47,316 nt of DNA from assembly GCA_964407495.1 (NCBI GenBank), contig CAYOVP010000012.1:1-47316 (forward strand), in the 5' to 3' direction. The stretch is from JAJRZX01 sp964407495. Its GTDB lineage: Bacteria > Desulfobacterota > GWC2-55-46 > JADFVP01. Under the pieces are notes generated by a model. It was not told where the DNA came from, made no database searches, and saw only the letters and a program-made list of their open reading frames with translations. The translations under genes were made by a program, and so were the position numbers. How positions within the stretch are numbered: position 1 is the first letter of the stretch; each line of letters opens with the position of its first letter. Below are positions 37,350 through 46,542 of this stretch, in pieces.

Positions 37350-40040
37350 TCAGAATGTCGAGCCAATGGTGAAGTCCCAGTTTGTCCGCGACTCACCCTC
37401 TCGCGGGCTCAGATTCACACCAAGTTCAAGCCTGAGCGGCCCCACGGGGGAGTACCACCTGACGCCCGCACCAGCGGCAGTGCGTATGTCCGAGAAGTCC
37501 ACGTTGCCCTCGTAGGCGTTGCCGGCGTCGAAGAAGAGAAGACCGCGTATCTTCTGACCCTTTACAAAGGGAAAGAGAAACTCGAGGTTGGTGACGAACA
37601 TGGTGTTACCGCCTATGAGGTCTCCTGTGAGGGGGTCCTTGGGACTCACGGTACGGGTGTCGAACCCCCGGATCGTATTTATGCCGCCGAGAAAGAACCT
37701 CTCGTATATGGGGGCCTCGCGGCCAGCGTAACCCCGGAGGTACCCTGCCTGCCCCCTTATGGAGAAGGTGGTGTTGTGAGGCAGAGGAAAGTAGTGTATG
37801 GCGTTTATCTGGTGCTTTATGGTATAGACGTTCCCGCCGAGCACGCCACCGGCAACCTTGGCCGAGTAGGTTATCACCGAGCCGTGACGCGGGAAAAAGG
37901 CATCATCGCGCGTATCGCGCGTCAATGTGAGGGCAACACTGCTCTCTGTCCTCGATCCCTCCTGCTCCTTTATGAAGGTGGAGGCAGACGTAGAGACGTC
38001 GAGCACCTCGGCGTCCTCGAGGGTATATGCCAGGTAGGCCCTGTTCTCACGTCCGAGGAAGGGGAACCCGAGGCGGGTATCAAAGCCCTTCTTCCGCGTA
38101 TTGAAGCCCTGGAACTGCTGGTCCGTGTTATAGAGGTCTATGCCCGCTGATATGGGCTTGTCGAAGAGATAGGGCTCTGTAAAGCCGAGGACAAAACGCG
38201 TACTGCTCGAACTTATGGTGCCCGAAAGGTTCAACTTGATACCAGTGCCGAAGAGGTTGGACTGGGATATGGAGGCAGTACCTATGAGATTGTCCACAGA
38301 GGAGTAGCCTATGCCTGCGGAGATGGCGCCCGTGGGCCGTTCCTTGACCTTTACGTCGATATCTATCTTGTCTGACGAGGACCCGCGCACCTTCTCGATA
38401 TCCACGTCGTCAAAGTATCCGAGCCTGCGTAGCGCGGACTTGCTCTTCTTGAGGCCAGTGGACGAATAGAGTTCGTTCTCGTCTATGTAGAGTTCCCTCC
38501 TTATGACCTTGTCGCGCGTCCTCGTATTACCAGTGATGTTTATCTTCTCGATATACACGAGGTCGTTTTTCTTAATATCAAAGGTAAGGTCAACGGTCCG
38601 CTTGTCGGGGTCGATCTTTGTGTGCGGTTTGACCTCCACGTACGCATATCCCTTGTCACCGTAAAAGTCCTTCAGGCCCTCGATGTCACGCGTAAGGGTG
38701 GCGCGGCTGAAGATATCGCCTTCTCTTACCTTGAATTTCGAGAGGAGATCTCTCTTGAGGCCAATAATGTCACCGGTTATGTCTATCTTGCCGAACCTGT
38801 ACTGCTCGCCTTCCTTCACGGATATCGTAATGTAGAACCAGCGCTTGTCAGGGCTGAGAAAGACCTTGTGGTCGAGGATATCGGCGTTTATGAAACCATT
38901 GTCATAGTACTTTCCTATTATCTGCGCAAGGTCGCTCTGAAAGACGAGTTCATTGAAGCGCCCGGACTGCGTAACAAAGGAGAACAGCCAGGCCTCCTTT
39001 GTCTGCATGACGCGCTTAAGGGACCTGTCACTGAAAAAGGAATTGCCGAGTATGGTGATGCGCTTGACCCTTACAGGCGGGCCCTCCTTGATCGTAAAGG
39101 TCACCACTGCGTCAAGGCCGTCGGACTTCGTCTCTGCCGTCACCTCAGCGAGGAAAAAACCCTCCTGGCCATAGAGTTCCTTTATCCTCTTCACGTTGTC
39201 GCCGAGGGCAGACCTGTCGAGCAGGACATTCTCCTTTATGGTAACAACTTCCCTGACCTTGGACTCGTCTACTTCCTTGGCCCCCTTTATCACCACTGAC
39301 TTCACAAAGGGCGTCTCCTTCACGTAAAAGGTCATGACCTTTCCAGAGGCCGTGTCCGTAAGGTCCACGGTTATGTCCTCGAAGTAGCCCGTGCCGTAGA
39401 GGCCCTTTATGTCCTTTCTCACATCGTCTACGGAAAAGGGCGCGCCCACCCTGGAAGTGAGTTTCTTGAGGACCGCCAGATCGTCCAGGCGCCTGTTCCC
39501 AGAGACCTTTATGGCGCTTATGAGCCCCTGCTTCTCTACGGGCATGGCCTGAAGCGTTGCGATGAGTTTTCTGTAGATCTCCGGCGTCTTCTTCTGAACC
39601 GCCGTAACGAGGCCGGCAAGGGATGCTGCGGACTTGGAGTAAAAGGCCACGTTCTGGCGCGACCTTATGCTGAAGGCGCGCATATCAAGATTGTAAGTAC
39701 TGCCAAGACGCGTGATTGCGCCAAGTATCGCAAAATCCGCCGGGGTCTTGTCGGCTATCTCGAGGGCCGCCTTCTCGTCAAAGCCCGTACTACGGCCCTT
39801 CATTACCATCTTGCGTATCATCTCTATGCCCACGACCTCGGCCCCCTGCCGGCGCATCTCATTGGCAAGGGTATCCATGACGTTTCGACGCGTGGCCGAG
39901 ATGTTCACATTGCTGTGCATGTCAAAGGGCAGGATTATGACCCTGAGCCCCACCGCACCTTTGCCTGTCCCTGCCATGGCCATGGCAGAGACAAAGACCA
40001 GGAGCAGTGGAATGATGAGGATCCATGCCGCTTTTTTCAT
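37350..40040 (-). CDS. bamA: Outer membrane protein assembly factor BamA with an extra N-terminal domain
   Basis: 896 residues, about 90 more than E. coli BamA. A signal peptide (to AMAMAG) is followed by an extra domain at about 28-165 (LRVIILPFDMHSNV, PADFAILGAITRLGSTYNLDMRAF) resembling TolB N-terminal or CsgG-like folds. Five POTRA repeats follow (about 172-530, first ISAIKVSGNRRLDD), then a 16-strand barrel with the lid-lock motif IRGFDTRTVSP and a closing strand ending in Phe (WDFTIGSTF). BamA inserts outer-membrane proteins. The neighbours skp, lolD and the lpx genes fit an outer-membrane assembly operon. Confidence 0.95.
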   Translation of the reverse strand: MKKAAWILIIPLLLVFVSAMAMAGTGKGAVGLRVIILPFDMHSNVNISATRRNVMDTLANEMRRQGAEVVGIEMIRKMVMKGRSTGFDEKAALEIADKTPADFAILGAITRLGSTYNLDMRAFSIRSRQNVAFYSKSAASLAGLVTAVQKKTPEIYRKLIATLQAMPVEKQGLISAIKVSGNRRLDDLAVLKKLTSRVGAPFSVDDVRKDIKGLYGTGYFEDITVDLTDTASGKVMTFYVKETPFVKSVVIKGAKEVDESKVREVVTIKENVLLDRSALGDNVKRIKELYGQEGFFLAEVTAETKSDGLDAVVTFTIKEGPPVRVKRITILGNSFFSDRSLKRVMQTKEAWLFSFVTQSGRFNELVFQSDLAQIIGKYYDNGFINADILDHKVFLSPDKRWFYITISVKEGEQYRFGKIDITGDIIGLKRDLLSKFKVREGDIFSRATLTRDIEGLKDFYGDKGYAYVEVKPHTKIDPDKRTVDLTFDIKKNDLVYIEKINITGNTRTRDKVIRRELYIDENELYSSTGLKKSKSALRRLGYFDDVDIEKVRGSSSDKIDIDVKVKERPTGAISAGIGYSSVDNLIGTASISQSNLFGTGIKLNLSGTISSSSTRFVLGFTEPYLFDKPISAGIDLYNTDQQFQGFNTRKKGFDTRLGFPFLGRENRAYLAYTLEDAEVLDVSTSASTFIKEQEGSRTESSVALTLTRDTRDDAFFPRHGSVITYSAKVAGGVLGGNVYTIKHQINAIHYFPLPHNTTFSIRGQAGYLRGYAGREAPIYERFFLGGINTIRGFDTRTVSPKDPLTGDLIGGNTMFVTNLEFLFPFVKGQKIRGLLFFDAGNAYEGNVDFSDIRTAAGAGVRWYSPVGPLRLELGVNLSPREGESRTNWDFTIGSTF

Positions 40041-40074
40041 TAACCGTATGTCCCTAAATATAAGATAACTGCGC

Positions 40075-40758
40075 CTATTCGCCCTTCTCTATGAGACCAT
40101 CCACCATGGTGAGGCGCGAGCCCATCCTGGCGGCAAGGCCCTTATTGTGTGTCACCACCACGAGGGCCGTCTTCCGGGCCCTGTTCAGACCGAGTAGGAG
40201 TTCGAAGACCTCCTCGGCTGTCCTTGTATCGAGGTTTCCAGTGGGCTCGTCGGCAAGGACAACGCTGGGCTCCTGGACGAGGGCCCGCACTATGGCCACC
40301 CGCTGTTGCTCTCCGCCAGAGAGTTCGCCTGGCTTGTGCGTTGCCCGCTCTCCAAGACCTACTTCATTCAGAAGGGCCTCCGCCCTCTCTGCCGCATCAT
40401 CAAAGGACGCACCACCTATGAGCGCCGGGAGCATGACATTCTCCAGGGCCGTGAACTCTGGGAGGAGGTGATGAAACTGAAAGACAAATCCCACGTAGCG
40501 GTTCCTGTAAGACGCCAGGGCCTTCTCGCCAAGGCCTGCAAGGGACTTCTCACCATAAAAGACCTCGCCAGAAGTTGGTCTGTCAAGGGCGCCCATGATG
40601 TTGAGGAGCGTGGACTTTCCCACGCCCGAGGCGCCGAGTATGGCAAGCGTCTGGCCGGCCTCGATAACGAGGTCTATACCGCGGAGTATCTCTACCGTCT
40701 TCCTGGGACCAGAGTAACTCTTGGTTATGTTCTCGAGCCGTATGAGGCCGCTCACCAT
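40075..40758 (-). CDS. lolD: Lipoprotein-releasing system ATPase LolD
   Basis: 227 residues, normal length. Walker A GASGVGKST, signature LSGGEQQR, Walker B VVLADEPTGNLD and switch His in VVTHNKGLA are present, and the sequence matches the LolD/MacB branch. With LolC/E it extracts lipoproteins from the inner membrane. The start is ATG 40758 with GAAGG six bases ahead; an upstream extension in the same frame reads through intergenic repeats. It lies between lolC and bamA. Confidence 0.95.
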   Translation of the reverse strand: MVSGLIRLENITKSYSGPRKTVEILRGIDLVIEAGQTLAILGASGVGKSTLLNIMGALDRPTSGEVFYGEKSLAGLGEKALASYRNRYVGFVFQFHHLLPEFTALENVMLPALIGGASFDDAAERAEALLNEVGLGERATHKPGELSGGEQQRVAIVRALVQEPSVVLADEPTGNLDTRTAEEVFELLLGLNRARKTALVVVTHNKGLAARMGSRLTMVDGLIEKGE

Positions 40759-40916
40759 ATTGGCCTTCTCATCGTTGGTCCAAGGGTCTTCATTCCACTT
40801 AGTTTTCCACTTGGGCCGAGTTTTCTTGCCTCGTGGGCAGCGCCCCCCTATCTTTCTCAACCAGCCCCTGCGGGGCGCACCTTGACCCGGAATCGGCGGG
40901 GCCACGGCCCCATACT

Positions 40917-41000
40917 GGTTTTCCTTGTCTTACCTTCTTTTTCCCGAAAGAAAGTAAGAGGTTTTCTTTGCTCCACTTTCTTTTTTCCAAAAGAAAGTGG
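40917..41000 (+). repeat. Hairpin repeat, two head-to-tail copies between lolC and lolD
   Basis: The first copy has the TT/AA stem (CTTACCTTC with AAAGTAAG) and the second the CC/GG stem (TCCACTTTC with GAAAGTGGA). Two different stem subtypes side by side argue against simple recent duplication. Both point against the lol genes. The 278-base gap also carries GC-rich CCCCTGCGGGGC near 40866. Confidence 0.9.
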
Positions 41001-41036
41001 AAGAAAAATTCTTTTTCTTCCAGGGCCTCTTTTTCC

Positions 41037-42299
41037 CTACTCGTATCTAAGGCTGTCCACGGGGCGCATCCTCGCGGCCTGCCACGAAGGGTAGAGCGTG
41101 GCGAGAAAACTTATACCAAGCGAAAAAGCCACGATAATCCCTACGGTCATGGGCTCAACGTGCGAGGGCAGTTTGTCGATATAGTAGACGCTTGGCGGGA
41201 GTATCTTGAAGTGAAATATGCCCTCTATGAGAGAGACCACCCACTCGAGGTTCATGGCCACGCCCACGCCAAAGACCGCCCCGGCAAGGGTACCCACCAC
41301 GCCGATTATGGCCCCCTCTACCATGAAGATTCTCATTATCCCGCCTGGGCTCGCGCCTATGCTCTTCAGGATGGCTATGTCCTTGTGTTTTTCCATTACC
41401 ACCATGATGAGCGTGCTGATGATATTGAGGGCCGCAACGAGTATGATGAGGGTGAGAATGATGAACATGGTGACCTTCTCGAGCTTCAGCGCCGAGAAGA
41501 GACTCCTATTCATCTCCTGCCATGTCTTTGTCCAGTAGGGCCCCCTGAGGGTCCGCATTATCTCGTCGGCAATGGGGCCGGCCTCGTCTATGTCATGGAG
41601 CCTGACCTCCACGCCTGTTGCCGTATCGCCAAGGCGGAAGAACTTCTGCGCATTCCGAAGCGAGATAAAGGCAAGGGAAGAGTCGTACTCATACATCCCC
41701 AGTTCGAAGATGGCCGAGACAGTAAAGGCCGTCATACGTGGCACAGGACCTGACGGCGTCATGGTGCCTGTGGGAGAGATGAGGTTCAGCCTGTCCCCCA
41801 CCCGCACAGAGAGCCGCCGGGCAAGTTCCCTTCCAAGGACTATGCCCGGCAGTTTTTCACCCTTGGAGCCAAGAACAACGGAGAGACCATCGAGAGAGCC
41901 CTCCCGGATCTTTCGCGGCACAACAGTGGCCTGGCCCGCTGTCTTTACATCAAGGCCCCGCACCACCACGCCAACTGCCGAGGCCTTGGAAGAGAGAAGG
42001 GCCTGGTTGTATGTAAAGGGACTGGCCCCGGCAACTCCCTTCACCCCGCGCACAGACTCTGCCACGCGGTCATAGTCCTCTATGCCGTGCCCCATGCCGA
42101 GCACCACCACATGGGCATTCAGGCCGAGTATCTTGTCCTTCAGGGTATCCTCAAAACCGCTCATCACAGAGAGTACAATGATGAGCGCACTCACTCCCAC
42201 AGTGATGCCCAGTATGGAGATGACCGTTATTACAGATACAAAGGTCTGCTTCCTCTTGGCCCGCAGATAACGAAGCCCAACGAACAACTCATAAGACAT
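41037..42299 (-). CDS. lolC: Lipoprotein-releasing system permease (LolC/LolE family)
   Basis: 420 residues. The N-terminus ELFVGLRYLRAKRKQTFVSVIT and first membrane helix are characteristic. A periplasmic domain (about 50-270) follows, then three membrane helices in a FtsX/MacB-like domain with TLIMVVMEKHKDIAILKSIGAS. A single permease gene suggests a LolCD system with one LolF-like permease rather than separate LolC and LolE, as is common outside gammaproteobacteria. The ATG follows a GAGAGG supplied by the end of a hairpin repeat. Confidence 0.94.
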   Translation of the reverse strand: MSYELFVGLRYLRAKRKQTFVSVITVISILGITVGVSALIIVLSVMSGFEDTLKDKILGLNAHVVVLGMGHGIEDYDRVAESVRGVKGVAGASPFTYNQALLSSKASAVGVVVRGLDVKTAGQATVVPRKIREGSLDGLSVVLGSKGEKLPGIVLGRELARRLSVRVGDRLNLISPTGTMTPSGPVPRMTAFTVSAIFELGMYEYDSSLAFISLRNAQKFFRLGDTATGVEVRLHDIDEAGPIADEIMRTLRGPYWTKTWQEMNRSLFSALKLEKVTMFIILTLIILVAALNIISTLIMVVMEKHKDIAILKSIGASPGGIMRIFMVEGAIIGVVGTLAGAVFGVGVAMNLEWVVSLIEGIFHFKILPPSVYYIDKLPSHVEPMTVGIIVAFSLGISFLATLYPSWQAARMRPVDSLRYE

Positions 42300-42311
42300 A
42301 AAAAAACCTCT

Positions 42312-42353
42312 CTTACTTTCTTTTGGAAAAAAGAAAGTAAGACAAAGAAAACC
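42312..42353 (-). repeat. Hairpin repeat providing the lolC ribosome-binding site
   Basis: On the minus strand: GGTTTTCTTTGTCTTACTTTC, loop, AAAAGAAAGTAAGAGAGG. The stem TCTTACTTTC pairs with GAAAGTAAGA, and GAGAGG lies eight bases before the lolC ATG. In the rest of the gap to lysS, a plus-strand C-run (CCCCCCCCCGCCCCCCC near 42424-42448) stands out. Confidence 0.9.
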
Positions 42354-42455
42354 TGTACCGGGCCGTCAACCTGCCGCCTCTGGCGCACCCCGCGGCCAGG
42401 CCGGCGCAGAGCATATGCACACCCCCCGCTCCCCCCCCCGCCCCCCCAGACCTTC

Positions 42456-43976
42456 TCAGGTGTGCCTGAGGAGCGGAAAGAGTATGACATCACGTATGGA
42501 TGGCGAGTCCGTAAGGAGCATCACGAGCCTGTCTATGCCTATGCCCTCGCCCGCCGTTGGCGGCATACCGTACTCCAGGGCACGTATATATTCCATGTCC
42601 ATGGGGTGGGCCTCGTCATCGCCGGCCTCCCGCTCCTCCATCTGCTTGAGAAATCTCTCGCGCTGGTCCAGTGGGTCGTTGAGTTCTGAGAAGGCATTGG
42701 CGATCTCGCGACCCATTACGAAGAGTTCGAACCTGTCCACATAGGCCGGGTCTGTCTCTTTCTTTCTCGCAAGGGGCGATACCTCCAGCGGATAGCCTGT
42801 CACAAAGGTGGGCTCAATGAACCTCGGCTCACCGACCTTCTCGAATATCTCCGTAATTATCTTGCCGAGGCTCGCGTCTTCACGAACCGGCAGATCGAGG
42901 CTCTCGGCAAGGGCCGCGGCCCTCTCCCTCTCAGCGAAGACCCTCTCGTCCGCTCCCTGGGCATACTCGAGTATGGCCTCCTTCACGCTTATCCTCTTCC
43001 AGGGCCGCGTAAAGTCCAGTTCCGTGCCCTGGTACTCTATAGTGAGCGTACCGTGAAGCCTCTCGACCAGGCCGCAGATCATCTCTTCTGTGAGGTCCAT
43101 GAGGTCTTCGTACGTTGCATAGGCCTCATAGAACTCGAGCATGGTGAACTCCGGGTTGTGCTGCGTGGAGATGCCCTCATTACGGAAGTTCCTGTTTATC
43201 TCGAAGACCCTCTCGAGGCCGGCCACGATGAGGCGTTTCAGGTACAACTCCGGCGCGATGCGGAGATAGAGATCCATGTTGAGCGTATTGTGGTGTGTCA
43301 TGAAGGGCCGCGCCGCTGCGCCGCCGTAGACGCTCTGGAGCATGGGGGTCTCTACCTCGATGTACCCCCGTGCCGTAAGAAATTCCCGTAAGTAACGGAT
43401 TATCTCCGTGCGCTTGATAAAGACGTCCTTTACTCCAGGGTTCACCATGAGGTCGAGATACCGCTGGCGGTACCGGGCCTCCACGTCCTTGAGGCCATGC
43501 CACTTCTCCGGCAGCGGCATGAGCCCCTTGGCAAGGAGACGGATACTCGAGGCCTCTACAGTGAGTTCGCCGGTGCGCGTCCTGAACAGGCGCCCCTCAA
43601 TGCCCACGATATCGCCGATGTCCATCTTCTTGAAGAGCGCAAAGGCCTCGTCGCCGAGGATATCTTTCCTGAGATAGGCCTGGAGCCTGCCGCCCCGGTC
43701 CTGGATGTGGATGAAGGAGGCCTTGCCAAAGTCGCGCCGCGTCATGATGCGTCCGGCCACCCTGACCCTTGTCTCCGTCGATGCCAGGGCCTCGCCATCG
43801 AGGTTGCCGTAACGCTCGAATATCTCTGAAGAGGTGATATCGGGCTTGAAGTCATTGGGGTAGGGGTTGGTACCCCCGTCCTTCAGGGTCTTCAGTTTGG
43901 CAAGACGCCTCAAGTGCTCGTCATTGAGTTTCCTGGCAAGTTCTTCGGTTATCTCTTCCAAGCCGCTATCTTCCAC
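42456..43976 (-). CDS. lysS: Lysyl-tRNA synthetase, class II
   Basis: 506 residues. An N-terminal OB-fold anticodon-binding domain (VRVAGRIMTRRDFGKASFIHIQD) precedes the class II catalytic core with motif 2 (VFEINRNFRNEGISTQHNPEFTMLE) and motif 3 (GEGIGIDRLVMLLTDSPSIRDVILFP). The start is GTG 43976 with GAGG five bases ahead. It is the first gene of the lolC-to-lpxL cluster, behind a promoter at 44054-44082. The link lysS-lolC-lolD is widely conserved in deltaproteobacteria. Confidence 0.97.
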   Translation of the reverse strand: MEDSGLEEITEELARKLNDEHLRRLAKLKTLKDGGTNPYPNDFKPDITSSEIFERYGNLDGEALASTETRVRVAGRIMTRRDFGKASFIHIQDRGGRLQAYLRKDILGDEAFALFKKMDIGDIVGIEGRLFRTRTGELTVEASSIRLLAKGLMPLPEKWHGLKDVEARYRQRYLDLMVNPGVKDVFIKRTEIIRYLREFLTARGYIEVETPMLQSVYGGAAARPFMTHHNTLNMDLYLRIAPELYLKRLIVAGLERVFEINRNFRNEGISTQHNPEFTMLEFYEAYATYEDLMDLTEEMICGLVERLHGTLTIEYQGTELDFTRPWKRISVKEAILEYAQGADERVFAERERAAALAESLDLPVREDASLGKIITEIFEKVGEPRFIEPTFVTGYPLEVSPLARKKETDPAYVDRFELFVMGREIANAFSELNDPLDQRERFLKQMEEREAGDDEAHPMDMEYIRALEYGMPPTAGEGIGIDRLVMLLTDSPSIRDVILFPLLRHT

Positions 43977-44053
43977 GGGGGCCTCGCGTCTTTTTTTGTA
44001 ATGTGAAAAAATCTCTTGTAAATCCAGACCTTAAAGTCATAGGGAAGTTTTTA

Positions 44054-44082
44054 AAGTTATCCTATTTAACCACTTACGTCAA
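44054..44082 (-). promoter_or_regulatory. Promoter of lysS and the envelope cluster
   Basis: On the minus strand TTGACG (44077-44082), 17 bases, TAACTT (44054-44059). The predicted leader is about 70 bases. No equally good promoter was seen between lysS and the lpxL-type gene, so it may drive much of the 18-kb cluster, modulated by the hairpins inside it. Confidence 0.75.
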
Positions 44083-44084
44083 GC

Positions 44085-44108
44085 AAAAAGGCCGCCCCCC
44101 AAGCGGCC
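44085..44108 (-). terminator. Intrinsic terminator after ald
   Basis: GGCCGC, loop CCCCCAA, GCGGCC, flanked on the plus strand by five A (44085-44089), hence five T on the minus strand. It lies 30 bases after the ald stop and immediately ahead of the lysS promoter. Confidence 0.75.
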
Positions 44109-44137
44109 TACCTGCGCGGCACCTGCTCTATCTGCCA

Positions 44138-45259
44138 TCAGGGTTCATAGGGCACGTACTCGCGGCCCATGGCCTCGGCAACCCCCCTGTTCGTAACCCT
44201 CCCAAGGGCGATGTTTACTGCCCTCCTTATGGCCGCGTCCTCTTGCGCCGCTCTCTTCAGACCCAGGTTCGCTATCTCGAGTATATAGGGGAGGGTGGCC
44301 TCTGTAAGGGCAAAGGTCGCGGTGCGGGGAACGGCCCCTGGCATATTGGCCACACCGTAGTGGAGCACGCCGTCAATCTCGTAGACCGGGTTCGAGTGCG
44401 TAGTGGGGTGGGTGGTCTCGATGCACCCTCCCTGGTCCACGGAGACGTCCACCACTACAGAGCCATTCTTCATGGTGCCCACCATCTCGCGCGTAACGAG
44501 TCGCGGGGTTCGACGGCCCGTGGAGTGTACCGCACCTATGAGGAGGTCGGCCTCCCGTACGCCCTTGGCGATGTTCTCCTCAGTTGCCTCCATGGTGCTC
44601 ACCTCGCCGCCGCCAGGCCGCGCCCTAAGTCCGGTTGCCACCTCTTCGAGCCTCTCGGTGTTCTTATCAAGTAGCACAACCTTGGCCCCAAGGGCATGGG
44701 CCACGCCCGCGGCATTGGACCCCACCATGCCGGCTCCGAGCACCACGGTCTTGCCCTTCTCTGCGCCCCGCGCGCCGCCAAGGAGGACTCCAGCGCCGCC
44801 CTCGGGTTTCTGTAGGTAGCGGGCCCCTATCTGGACGGAGAGTTTCCCGGCTATCTCGCTCATGGGGTCGAGGAGCGGCCTCCTCCCATCGTCTGTCTCG
44901 AGGGTCTCATAGGCAAGGGCACTCCCGCCCGAGCGGAGAAGAGAGCGCACCAGGGCCTCGTTGGCCGCAAGGTGAAGAAAGGTGAAGAGGATGAGTCCGT
45001 CCCGGAGAAAGCGATACTCCTTATACAGGGGCTCCTTTACCTTTACCACCAGGTCTGCCTTTCCGTAGACCTCCATTGCAGTGTCCTTTATCACGGCCCC
45101 GGCCTCTTCGTACTCCTGGTCCGTGATGGAACTGCCGAGCCCGGCACCGCTCTGTACGTAGACGCGGTGACCAGCCTCTGTAAGGGCCCGCGCACCTGAA
45201 GGCACAAGGGCCACTCTGTACTCATTGTCCTTGATCTCCTTTGGTACACCAATGATCAT
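44138..45259 (-). CDS. ald: Alanine dehydrogenase
   Basis: 373 residues. It interconverts alanine and pyruvate plus ammonia using NAD. The N-terminus IIGVPKEIKDNEYRVALVPSG, the substrate Lys in VVKVKEPL, the His in FTFLHLAANE, the NAD motif VVLGAGMVGSNAA and SVDQGGCIETTHPTTHSNPVY are all characteristic. The start is ATG 45259 with GGAGGA ahead. It is the last gene of metV-acuC-ald and is followed by a terminator. Confidence 0.96.
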   Translation of the reverse strand: MIIGVPKEIKDNEYRVALVPSGARALTEAGHRVYVQSGAGLGSSITDQEYEEAGAVIKDTAMEVYGKADLVVKVKEPLYKEYRFLRDGLILFTFLHLAANEALVRSLLRSGGSALAYETLETDDGRRPLLDPMSEIAGKLSVQIGARYLQKPEGGAGVLLGGARGAEKGKTVVLGAGMVGSNAAGVAHALGAKVVLLDKNTERLEEVATGLRARPGGGEVSTMEATEENIAKGVREADLLIGAVHSTGRRTPRLVTREMVGTMKNGSVVVDVSVDQGGCIETTHPTTHSNPVYEIDGVLHYGVANMPGAVPRTATFALTEATLPYILEIANLGLKRAAQEDAAIRRAVNIALGRVTNRGVAEAMGREYVPYEP

Positions 45260-45341
45260 GATAGGCGTCCTCCACTGAGGCTTGGCATGGGCCACCATGC
45301 ACCCAGCCATGAATTTTTCTGGCAACGTCCAGACAGAGACA

Positions 45342-46472
45342 TCAGGTGCCCCTTATGCCAGGGAGTATCTTCTCGTTTATATACCTAACGCCCTCTTCAA
45401 TCTCCCTCATGATGCCGGCCTCAGGCCCCCTGGCAGGGAGATCTTTCCCCCTAAGAAGACCATCTTCGAAGAGCCCGGGGTATTTATGGAGAAAACATCG
45501 TGGGATCTCGTCAGGCGCCTCCACGTTGTTCATCACTGCCCAGGCAAGGGCCCAGGCCCGCGCCGTTGCGCCCACGTCATAACCACCACCGCCAAGGGCC
45601 ACCCACGGCAGGTCAAGAGAAGCAAAGGCCCTTACAAGTCTTTCGAAGCCACGCAGAGTGAGTTCGAGGTGCGTAAGGGGGTCTCTCCCAAGCGAGTCGG
45701 CCCCCAGTTGCGTAACGAGCACATCAGGTGCATAGGCGCGCAGAAGCCCCGGCACAACGGCCTCGAAGGCCGCAAGGTACTCGGGGTCTCCAGTCCCTGG
45801 CGGTAGAGGCAGGTTCACGCTGTACCCAAGGCCAGCGCCCCTGCCCGTCTCACCCGGAAAGCCCGTACCAGGGAATAGGCTCCTGCCTGTCTCATGAAGC
45901 GAGATGGTAAGGACCCTCTCTGTATCATAAAAGGCCTGCTGAACGCCGTCGCCGTGGTGGGCGTCGATGTCCACGTACACAACGCGGGCACCCCTCTCTA
46001 CAAGATGCCTTATGGCAAGGGCCGCGTCGTTTATATAACAGAACCCAGAGGCCCTGGAGGCCATGGCGTGGTGCAGGCCCCCGGCCATGTTGAAGGCCCT
46101 GCCGCCTCTCTCGAAGACGAGGTCAGCGGCCTGGAGCGAGGCCCCTGCTGAGAGAGCCGACCACTCGTACACCCCCCTGAAGACCGGGTTATCACCAAAT
46201 CCAAGGCCATGGGCAGGGCCCCCCACGGGCATATGCCCGGAGTCAGCCTCCCTGAGTACCTTGATATACTCCTCTTCATGAACAAGAAGCAGGTCTTCCT
46301 CACAGGCGGGCTCGGCCCGAACAACCCTTGCCCCATCAACCTCGTCCAACCCAAGGGCGCAGATGAGTTCATGACAGAGCCTCAGCCTGAAGGGCCGCAT
46401 GGGGTGCCCCTCGCCATAACTGAAAGACCCGAATGCCTCGTTGTATAAGAGAAAAGTATTCTTCACAGGCAT
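45342..46472 (-). CDS. acuC: AcuC-like class I histone-deacetylase-family hydrolase
   Basis: 376 residues. The deacetylase core is intact: GGLHHAMASRASGFCYIND, the zinc and catalytic segment VVYVDIDAHHGDGVQQAFYDT, QLGADSLGRDPLTHL with a zinc Asp, and GGGGYD. AcuC deacetylates acetyl-CoA synthetase in Bacillus, activating it. The preferred start is ATG 46472 with GAGGAG nine bases ahead; a GTG 15 codons upstream has no such site. It lies 70 bases after metV and 82 before ald. Confidence 0.92.
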   Translation of the reverse strand: MPVKNTFLLYNEAFGSFSYGEGHPMRPFRLRLCHELICALGLDEVDGARVVRAEPACEEDLLLVHEEEYIKVLREADSGHMPVGGPAHGLGFGDNPVFRGVYEWSALSAGASLQAADLVFERGGRAFNMAGGLHHAMASRASGFCYINDAALAIRHLVERGARVVYVDIDAHHGDGVQQAFYDTERVLTISLHETGRSLFPGTGFPGETGRGAGLGYSVNLPLPPGTGDPEYLAAFEAVVPGLLRAYAPDVLVTQLGADSLGRDPLTHLELTLRGFERLVRAFASLDLPWVALGGGGYDVGATARAWALAWAVMNNVEAPDEIPRCFLHKYPGLFEDGLLRGKDLPARGPEAGIMREIEEGVRYINEKILPGIRGT

Positions 46473-46542
46473 AAGGACGGGCTCCTCAGGGGCCGCGCCC
46501 CTGCTGACAAGGACCACCGCCGAAGAGAGAAGTACAGACCTC

